From Deltaproteobacteria bacterium (lineage in GTDB: Bacteria; Myxococcota; B64-G9), in contig JAUVAM010000162.1 of the NCBI GenBank assembly GCA_030591745.1, positions 1-7,575 of the forward strand: 7,575 nucleotides of DNA. Direction: 5' to 3'. The notes under the pieces are model-generated. The model was not told the DNA's origin. It did not search any database and saw only the letters and a list, made by a program, of their open reading frames with translations. Made by a program: the position numbers and the translations under genes. Shown here one piece after another: positions 1 to 5,818 of the stretch (positions within the stretch are counted from its first letter, which is position 1; every line of letters begins with the position of its first letter).

Positions 1-1
1 C

Positions 2-3000
2 ATGAAGACGGCCTTGATTTCAGGCCGGGCCTTGTTGAGCCCACAGGCCAGACAAGCCGCGCGGGAAGAGTTTCCCGAACAAGTGGAAGGGCTGGTGGAG
101 GCGGGTGAGGCACGGCCTGCCCGGGGCTCGGTTCTGCCGCTACTAAAGGGTTTCGATCTGGTGGACATGTGGCGGGAGCCCACCGGCAAACAAGAAGGGG
201 AATGGGCGTACAAGAATGTCGCCATCCACGCCCGGCGACCCGGGGTTTACCTTGTCGAGGCGGTCAGCGGTCGTGAGGCGGGTACCACCGTCGTGGTGGT
301 TTCGGGTATGGCGCTTTTGACTCGGCAAAGCCAGGACCGTTTTTTGGTCTATGCGGTGGATCCGGTCCTGGGCAAGCCCTTGGCCGACGCCGAATTGACC
401 CTCAAGCGGGCGGGAAAAGTGCTGGCCAAAGGGCGCAGCGACGTCGAGGGCATCTGGGCCAAAGACATTCCTTTGACTCGTGATCTTGTGGTCTATGCAC
501 GCCGCGGCGCTGACTTCGCCTTGCTGGACCCCAGCTATCATCCGGCCCATTTGCCCGGCCGTAAGGTCTATCTGACCACGGACCGACCGGTCTATCGGCC
601 CGGTCACACGGTCATGTTCAAGGGCTTGTTGCGAAATTTGGTTCACGAGGCCTACGCCCTTGATCGAGAGGCCAAGACGGCCAAAGTGGAGGTCAACGAT
701 CCCAACGGTCAGCAGGTTTTTGAAGCCGATTTGCCCATCGGGCCCACCGGGGCCTTCCACGGTCGATTCGAATTGGATGCCGAGGCCAGTCTGGGAGGCT
801 ATCGCATCGTGGCGGAGCTGGACGGCAAACCCTACGCCGGCGAGTTTCGGGTTAAGAAGTACCGCAAGCCCGAGTACAAGGTTTCGGTGCGGCCTGAGAA
901 GTCGGCTTGCACCGGTGGCGAGAAGGTGGGCGGGTTCGTTCAGGCCAACTATTACTTTGGCCCCCCCGTGCCTGACGCCAAGATCAAGCTGACGGTTTTC
1001 CGCAGTCGTTTTTACCTGCCCTGGTGGATCGACGCGGATTTCTCCTGGTATTACTCGGACGCGGAATACCGAAACAGCCTCAGGGAAACGGTGGAGGAAC
1101 TGGAGGGCAAGTTGGACGCAACAGGGCGTTTCAACTTCAGCTTCACCACCAGCCCGGACAGCATTGATTATACCTACGGCGTGGAGGCGCAGGTCACCGA
1201 CGCCTCGGCGCAGCCCGTCACCGGTCGGAGTCGGGTGCGTGTCACGCGGGCCCGTTTTCATTTGGCCTTAGAGCCCGAGTACCTGTTGAACCGGCCTGGT
1301 CAGTCGGTTCGAATCAAGGTGCGCAGCCGAGATTTTTCAGGCAAGCCCGTGGCAGCCAAGGTTCAATTGGAGTTGCAGGCCCAGACCGGCCTCCATGCCG
1401 GGGAGGCCAAGACAGAGCGATTGGCCGGGCAGAGTTTGGACACCGGGAAAAAGGGGGAGGCCTGGTTCGTTTTTGACGCCAAGGCTTCAGGGACATACCA
1501 AATTGCCGCCAAAGCCTCAGATGGCCATGGCGGCAAGCTCGAAGCCGAGACCCGGGTTTTCGTCACCTCCGAGGGCGGTGACATCCCGTATGCGCCCAAA
1601 GAGCTGGAAATCATTGCGGATAAGCGTTCGTACCGACAGGGGGAGAAGGCCCGTTTTCTCCTGCTCTGTCCCCATGCCGATGCCCATCTCCTTTTCACCG
1701 TGGAAGGCGGGCGGCTCTACCGGCATGAGGTGGTTAAAAGTCGGGGTTTCTCGGCGGTGGTGGAAGTACCCATCGAAAAAGCCCAGACGCCCAATTTCTT
1801 CGTCCGTGCCGCAACGATTTTCGATGGCCAATTGCATGAGCGACGCTTAGACGTGGTGGTACCGCCGGTGGATCGACTGCTGAATGTGGCGGTCTCCGCG
1901 GACAAGGCCGAGGCCCGACCAGGCCAGGAGGTGGCTTTCACGGTCACGGTGCGGGATCACCAAGGTAGGCCGGTGCCCAGGGCTGAAGTGGCATTGGGCA
2001 TCGTGGATGAGGCCATTTACGCCTTGAGCCCTGAGCTGGCCGTGCCCATTGGCCGATTTTTCTATCATCGGAAGCGCAACAACGTGAGGCCCTCTTGTTC
2101 TTTGGATTTTCGTTTCTACGGCTATGGGGCGGATGCCAAGGATCGCATGGCCGCCTTGGACATGCGGGCGCCTGTGGTGCCCGGGTCTTTCAAGTCCCTG
2201 GCCAGCCTCAAGGTGAGGAAGAACTTCAAAGATACCCTGGACTTCCAGGCTATGCTGGTCACCGGGGCCGACGGTCGAGTCAGCCATCGGGTCACCATGC
2301 CGGACAACCTGACCACCTGGCGGGCCACGGCTCGAGTCATCACGACGGACAGTCGGGTGGGGCAGGGCCTGGGCAAAATGAAGGTGAACAAGCCCGTGGT
2401 GCTGCGCCTGGCCGCGCCTGGCTTTTTTGTTGAAGGTGACAAAAGCACCGTGGCGGTGATGGTGCATAACTACACGTCCAGCGACTTGCGGCTTACGACG
2501 AGCTTGAAAGCCGAGGGACAAGTGGCGAAACTTGAGGGGCAAGACCAGGACCTGGAGGTACCCGCGGGCGGCATGAAGAGCGCCCTCTGGCGTCTGGAGG
2601 CTGGAGGAGCGGGCCGCATTCAGCTTTTGGCTTCGGCCACGGGGAAGGAGTCTGACGCCCTGGCTATGGACTTGCCGGTGGCGCGCTACGGCTTGGAGCA
2701 GGTTTTGTTGGCCTCCGGGGTCTTGGATGAAGCCCAGCCCAAAGCAAGCTTTACGCTGAGCCTGCCCGTCGATGCCGATCCGGACAGCGGCAAGGCGGGC
2801 ATGACCTTGTCTTCGGGGGTGGCACCGGCCATTTTTGCGGCCATCGATTATTTGAACGCCTATCCTTACCACTGCACCGAGCAGACCATGAGCCGCTTTT
2901 TGCCCAATCTGGTGGTGGCCAAGGTGATGGGTGACGAGGCCATGGCGCATCGCCGATTGGCGGCAGAGCTACCCCGGCAAATTCGGATGGGCCTTGCCCG

Positions 3001-4297
3001 ATTGGCCCGCCTGCAGCACGATGACGGAGGCTGGGGATGGTGGTTGGACGACCCCAACCATCCCTTCATGACGGCCTACGTGGTGCAAGGCCTGGCCACG
3101 GCCAAGCGCTTAGGGCATCCGGTGGAAGAGAACATGTTTTCCAGGGGCGTCAACCGCCTCAAGGCCCTGAGCCGATCGAGCAAACTGGGTCCCACCCAGC
3201 GGGCCTATTTGCTCTATAGCCTGGCCTTGGCCGATGTGAAGTACCCGGCGATGCTGGAGAAACTCAAAGGTAGGCCAGAGGGATTGACCGAATACGGCAA
3301 GGCGCTTTTGGCCATGGCCATGTTGGAGTTGGGCATGCGCGAGCAAGCCATGGAGCTTTCGGGTCAGTTGGAGCTCGTCAGTCACAAAACGGACTCGGGC
3401 GCGCATTGGGGGGACGAGGCCGGCATGGGCTGGGCCTCCGATCCGGTGGAGAGCACGGCCGCGGTTTTGCGAGCGCTCTTGGCCACTCGACCCGATTCGG
3501 CCCAGGTGGAGTCCGCGCTGCGCTATTTGATGGCGGCAAGGCAAGGCAGCCGGTGGCATTCAACCAGGGATACTTCCATGGCGATTTACGCTTTGGTCGA
3601 CTACCTCAAGAAGTTCGGTGCCAAGAAGATGGCCTCTACCATCGAGCTTCAGTTCAATGGACAGGCGAGGCCGGCCCGCAAAATTTCGGCAGATGACGTG
3701 TTCAAGCCAAGCATTAAGTTATTCGAGCAACTTACTGCAAAAAAAGGAGAAAACAAGTACGAAGTGGGGCGGGATGGCCAGGGGGTTTTCTATGTGGACG
3801 CCTCTCTCTCTTTCTTTGGCCGGGCTGATCCCATCCCCGCCCGAGGCGGACCTTTTCTCATCAACCGCAAACTTCAGCGGGTGATCCGCGAGCCCTCGGT
3901 CGAGGGTTTTAAGACCCGCTTGGAAGCCATCAGGGGACCCGTATCGCCCGGCGACTTGCTCCTGGTTACCCTGGACCTGACCGCTTCCCGAGACGCCGAG
4001 TTCATCATGGTCTCGGATCCCTTTCCGGCGGGTTCGGCACCCGTGGAGCGGGACGCTGGTTATAAAATCCCGGGGCTCAAGCTTGTGCAGCCCAGAATGC
4101 ATCGGGCCTTTCATGATGATCACGTCGCCTTCTTTTTGACCCAAATGTCGAAAGGAAAGCGCAGGCTGGGCTATTTAATCAGGGCCACCGTGCCTGGGCA
4201 ATACCGCATGCTGCCGGCCCGGGTGCAGCCCATGTACGACCCCCAATTTGCAGGCAACTCCGCTGGGGACAGCCTGGCGGTGGAGCTAAGTCCATGA
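2..4297 (+). CDS. Bacterial alpha-2-macroglobulin with intact thioester (5' end probably outside window)
   Basis: This is a large envelope protein of the A2M family, whose members trap proteases: cleavage of a bait region triggers a thioester that covalently binds the attacker. Numbering from the ATG at 2, residues about 69-190 look like an N-terminal macroglobulin domain. The MG2 signature TTDRPVYRPG is at 192-201, and a bait-region-type domain runs from about 537 to 665. VDEAIYALSPE (668-678) and the A2M core signature MPDNLTTW (766-773) follow. The thioester CTEQ is at 958-961 within YPYHCTEQTMSRFLP, the alpha/alpha toroid domain shows GGWGWW (1009-1014), and the C-terminal domain (about 1280-1431) carries DPFPAG and a PARVQPMYDP-like end. 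There are four cysteines (303, 556, 699, 958). The frame is open to the left edge and residues 1-60 show no signal peptide or lipobox, so the ATG at 2 is probably internal. From recall, E. coli YfhM is about 1650 residues, with a similar distance from thioester to C-terminus, which fits a missing N-terminal part. The stop overlaps the next start as ATGA. Family assignment is very secure; target proteases are unknown. Confidence 0.95.
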   Translation: MKTALISGRALLSPQARQAAREEFPEQVEGLVEAGEARPARGSVLPLLKGFDLVDMWREPTGKQEGEWAYKNVAIHARRPGVYLVEAVSGREAGTTVVVVSGMALLTRQSQDRFLVYAVDPVLGKPLADAELTLKRAGKVLAKGRSDVEGIWAKDIPLTRDLVVYARRGADFALLDPSYHPAHLPGRKVYLTTDRPVYRPGHTVMFKGLLRNLVHEAYALDREAKTAKVEVNDPNGQQVFEADLPIGPTGAFHGRFELDAEASLGGYRIVAELDGKPYAGEFRVKKYRKPEYKVSVRPEKSACTGGEKVGGFVQANYYFGPPVPDAKIKLTVFRSRFYLPWWIDADFSWYYSDAEYRNSLRETVEELEGKLDATGRFNFSFTTSPDSIDYTYGVEAQVTDASAQPVTGRSRVRVTRARFHLALEPEYLLNRPGQSVRIKVRSRDFSGKPVAAKVQLELQAQTGLHAGEAKTERLAGQSLDTGKKGEAWFVFDAKASGTYQIAAKASDGHGGKLEAETRVFVTSEGGDIPYAPKELEIIADKRSYRQGEKARFLLLCPHADAHLLFTVEGGRLYRHEVVKSRGFSAVVEVPIEKAQTPNFFVRAATIFDGQLHERRLDVVVPPVDRLLNVAVSADKAEARPGQEVAFTVTVRDHQGRPVPRAEVALGIVDEAIYALSPELAVPIGRFFYHRKRNNVRPSCSLDFRFYGYGADAKDRMAALDMRAPVVPGSFKSLASLKVRKNFKDTLDFQAMLVTGADGRVSHRVTMPDNLTTWRATARVITTDSRVGQGLGKMKVNKPVVLRLAAPGFFVEGDKSTVAVMVHNYTSSDLRLTTSLKAEGQVAKLEGQDQDLEVPAGGMKSALWRLEAGGAGRIQLLASATGKESDALAMDLPVARYGLEQVLLASGVLDEAQPKASFTLSLPVDADPDSGKAGMTLSSGVAPAIFAAIDYLNAYPYHCTEQTMSRFLPNLVVAKVMGDEAMAHRRLAAELPRQIRMGLARLARLQHDDGGWGWWLDDPNHPFMTAYVVQGLATAKRLGHPVEENMFSRGVNRLKALSRSSKLGPTQRAYLLYSLALADVKYPAMLEKLKGRPEGLTEYGKALLAMAMLELGMREQAMELSGQLELVSHKTDSGAHWGDEAGMGWASDPVESTAAVLRALLATRPDSAQVESALRYLMAARQGSRWHSTRDTSMAIYALVDYLKKFGAKKMASTIELQFNGQARPARKISADDVFKPSIKLFEQLTAKKGENKYEVGRDGQGVFYVDASLSFFGRADPIPARGGPFLINRKLQRVIREPSVEGFKTRLEAIRGPVSPGDLLLVTLDLTASRDAEFIMVSDPFPAGSAPVERDAGYKIPGLKLVQPRMHRAFHDDHVAFFLTQMSKGKRRLGYLIRATVPGQYRMLPARVQPMYDPQFAGNSAGDSLAVELSP
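2873..2884 (+). other. Thioester motif CTEQ of the A2M
   Basis: The codons TGC ACC GAG CAG encode C958-T959-E960-Q961, matching the C-x-E-Q pattern in which Cys and Gln side chains form the internal thioester of A2M and complement proteins. The flanks (YPYH before, TMSRFLP after) are typical of bacterial family members. Covalent trapping is therefore predicted from the sequence; thioester formation itself cannot be seen. Confidence 0.9.
4279..4285 (+). promoter_or_regulatory. Ribosome binding site for the YfaP-like gene
   Basis: GGTGGAG lies inside the last codons of the A2M gene and ends 8 bases before the ATG at 4294. Its position, together with the ATGA overlap at 4294-4297, supports that start and suggests translational coupling to the A2M gene. 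Confidence 0.6.
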
Positions 4298-5025
4298 GGG
4301 CATTGATGATAGGGGTGGCCATTTTCCTGGTGGGTCTGGCCGCCACCATGGCGGCTGAATCGGCCGAAGCGCCCACCGTGTCCATCGATACCCCCAGCGG
4401 GGGCTGGTCCACCGAGCGCATCGTCCAAATCAGCGGTATGGTAAGCGACGAGGCAATCAAACGGGCCGTCCTGGTGGTCAACGGCTATGAGCGCTGGATA
4501 GACGTGCAGGCGGGCAAGTTTAGCGCCACCCTGGTCGTGAGCCGTGGCGCCAACACCCTGGAAGTCATGGCACGGAATCAGGCGGGCGAGGGGCGGGACA
4601 GCGTGTCTTTGTTTTCCGATGTGCCCGCGGTCGACATGCAAGTGGTCTTGAGTTGGGACACCGACAAGACGGATGTGGACCTGCATGTTTTGGACCCCAA
4701 GGGAGAAGAATGCTATTACGCCCACCGGGTTACCAAGGCCGCGGGCAAGCTGGACTTAGACGACACGGACGGCCATGGGCCCGAGGTCTTCACCTTGACC
4801 CATGCGCCCACGGGCAGCTACCAGGTCTCGGTCAAGTACTTTTCATCCCACGGGCATCCCCAAACCCGCTGTCGTGTGCAGGTGGTGCTCTTTGAGGGCA
4901 CCAACCGGGAGCGGCGCTTGGAGTTTTTCAAGATTTTGACAAAGACCGGGGACAAGGTGGAAGTGGGTCGCTTTGATCTGGCCGGCCCTTCGCGAATCGA
5001 AGACACCGGAGAGGTGAAGCCATGA
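4294..5025 (+). CDS. Secreted YfaP/DUF2135-like protein with N-terminal Ig-like domain
   Basis: This is a 243-residue predicted periplasmic or exported protein of unknown biochemical role. Residues 1-20 (MRALMIGVAIFLVGLAATMA) form a short Sec-type signal: one Arg, a hydrophobic core, then small residues and AESAEA. There is no lipobox cysteine. Residues about 27-108 look like an immunoglobulin-like or glucodextranase-B-like beta domain (PTVSIDTPSGG... VVNG... GANTLEVMARNQAG). Residues about 114-230 match the YfaP/DUF2135 type: VVLSWDTDKTDVDLHVLDP (117-135), a DDTDGHGPE segment, then APTGSYQVSVKYF. The only two cysteines, C140 and C193, are both in this half and could form a disulfide after export. 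In E. coli, yfaP lies in the same cluster as the A2M gene yfaS, so the neighbour supports a shared envelope role. The start is fixed by a good ribosome binding site and the ATGA overlap; the stop overlaps the next gene in the same way. Domain assignment is by recognition of motifs, not a search. Confidence 0.85.
   Translation: MRALMIGVAIFLVGLAATMAAESAEAPTVSIDTPSGGWSTERIVQISGMVSDEAIKRAVLVVNGYERWIDVQAGKFSATLVVSRGANTLEVMARNQAGEGRDSVSLFSDVPAVDMQVVLSWDTDKTDVDLHVLDPKGEECYYAHRVTKAAGKLDLDDTDGHGPEVFTLTHAPTGSYQVSVKYFSSHGHPQTRCRVQVVLFEGTNRERRLEFFKILTKTGDKVEVGRFDLAGPSRIEDTGEVKP
5008..5016 (+). promoter_or_regulatory. Ribosome binding site for the NIF3-family gene
   Basis: GGAGAGGTG lies in the 3' end of the preceding gene. 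GGAG ends 10 bases before the ATG at 5022 and GAGGTG ends 5 bases before it. Together with the ATGA overlap at 5022-5025 it supports this start. Confidence 0.6.
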
Positions 5026-5798
5026 CGGCCAAGATCCAACGAAACGACCTGGTTCAATATTGTGATGACCTGCTGGAGGCAGGCGCTTTTCGAGACGCCT
5101 GCCCCAACGGCTTGCAGGTTCATGGGCAGGACCAGGTGGCCCTGGTGGCCACTTGTACCTCTGTTTCGGACGCATTTTTTACCGAGGCCATCAAGGCTGG
5201 GGCCCAACTCGCCCTGGTTCATCATGGCCTGTTTTGGAACGGGGATGAACGAATCATCGATCCCCTGATGGGCGGGCGCTTGGGAAGGCTTTTGGCCGCG
5301 GGTTTGAACCTTCTGGCCTACCATCTGCCTCTGGATGCCCACCCGACCTTGGGCAACAACGCGCAATTGGCAAGCTTGCTGGACCTTAGCGAGCCTCGCT
5401 TCGACTTGGGGCTTATCCGGGGTCGGGCCGTGGGTTGCCGGGGGCGTTTGCCAAAAAGTCTGAGCAGTCAAGAGCTGGCGAGCAAGCTCGATCAGGCCTT
5501 GGGCGGGGCCAGTCTGGTGCTGCCTCAAGGTGATGGGGTCGTCGAACAAGTCGGGATTTTGAGCGGAAGCGGCGGTGATCTTTCGGTGCTCCTGGAGGCC
5601 AAGCGACTCGGGGTCGAGCTCTTAGTGACCGGCAATCTGCACGAACAGAGCGTGGCGGCAGCTAGGGAACTGGGCTTGAGCCTGGTGGCCTGTGGTCACT
5701 ACAACTCGGAGAAATTGGGGGTTCGGGCCTTGGGCGACCAATTGGCTGCGCATTTCGGCATCCAGGTGATGCATGTGGATGTGCCTAACCCCGTGTAA
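5022..5798 (+). CDS. ybgI: NIF3/YbgI-family dinuclear metal-centre protein
   Basis: This is a cytoplasmic protein of the NIF3 (DUF34) family. The best-known structures are toroidal hexamers with two metal ions per subunit. Databases often call it GTP cyclohydrolase type 2 homologue, but the in vivo role is not settled; a part in metal handling has been proposed. The expected ligands are all present: H67-H68 in HHGLFW, H101 and D105 in YHLPLDAH, and H226 and E230 in GHYNSE. The family signatures PNGLQV near the N-terminus, LGNNAQLA after the first ligand cluster and a VPNPV end all resemble E. coli YbgI closely. The length, 258 residues, fits the short bacterial form and leaves no room for the PII-like insert found in longer members. 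There is no signal peptide or membrane segment. The gene starts inside the stop of the secreted-protein gene and ends with two in-frame stops, TAA TAA (5796-5801). Its presence between envelope genes and a kinase gene is unexplained. Confidence 0.93.
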   Translation: MTAKIQRNDLVQYCDDLLEAGAFRDACPNGLQVHGQDQVALVATCTSVSDAFFTEAIKAGAQLALVHHGLFWNGDERIIDPLMGGRLGRLLAAGLNLLAYHLPLDAHPTLGNNAQLASLLDLSEPRFDLGLIRGRAVGCRGRLPKSLSSQELASKLDQALGGASLVLPQGDGVVEQVGILSGSGGDLSVLLEAKRLGVELLVTGNLHEQSVAAARELGLSLVACGHYNSEKLGVRALGDQLAAHFGIQVMHVDVPNPV

Positions 5799-5799
5799 T

Positions 5800-5805
5800 A
5801 AGGAG
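5800..5805 (+). promoter_or_regulatory. Ribosome binding site for the kinase gene
   Basis: AAGGAG overlaps the second stop of the preceding gene. It is 13 bases before the ATG at 5819 and 10 bases before an in-frame TTG at 5816 that sits directly next to that ATG. The TTG has the more usual spacing, so the true start could be one codon earlier; the protein would differ by a single residue. Confidence 0.65.
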
Positions 5806-5818
5806 AATCATCGTTTTG

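Noticed and set aside
143..1261. Long open frame of 372 codons on the minus strand, antisense to the A2M gene
   Set aside because: It lies entirely inside the clear A2M coding frame, shows no recognisable domain and has the composition expected of the reverse of GC-rich coding DNA.
1847..2950. Second long minus-strand open frame (367 codons)
   Set aside because: Same reasons: antisense to conserved A2M segments, with no motif of its own.
3739..3749. A7 run followed by GGAG within the A2M gene, resembling a slippery site or internal ribosome binding site
   Set aside because: The zero frame continues with well-conserved A2M sequence, the shifted frame ends at a stop near 3884 with no recognisable product, and no start codon lies at a good distance after GGAG.
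4818..5549. Minus-strand frame of 243 codons spanning the YfaP-like/NIF3 junction
   Set aside because: It crosses two well-supported genes in antisense and its translation shows no family signature.
5799..5818. Possible terminator or promoter between the NIF3 and kinase genes
   Set aside because: The 20-base gap holds a second stop, a ribosome binding site and a short T-rich stretch but no hairpin, and is too short for a convincing promoter.
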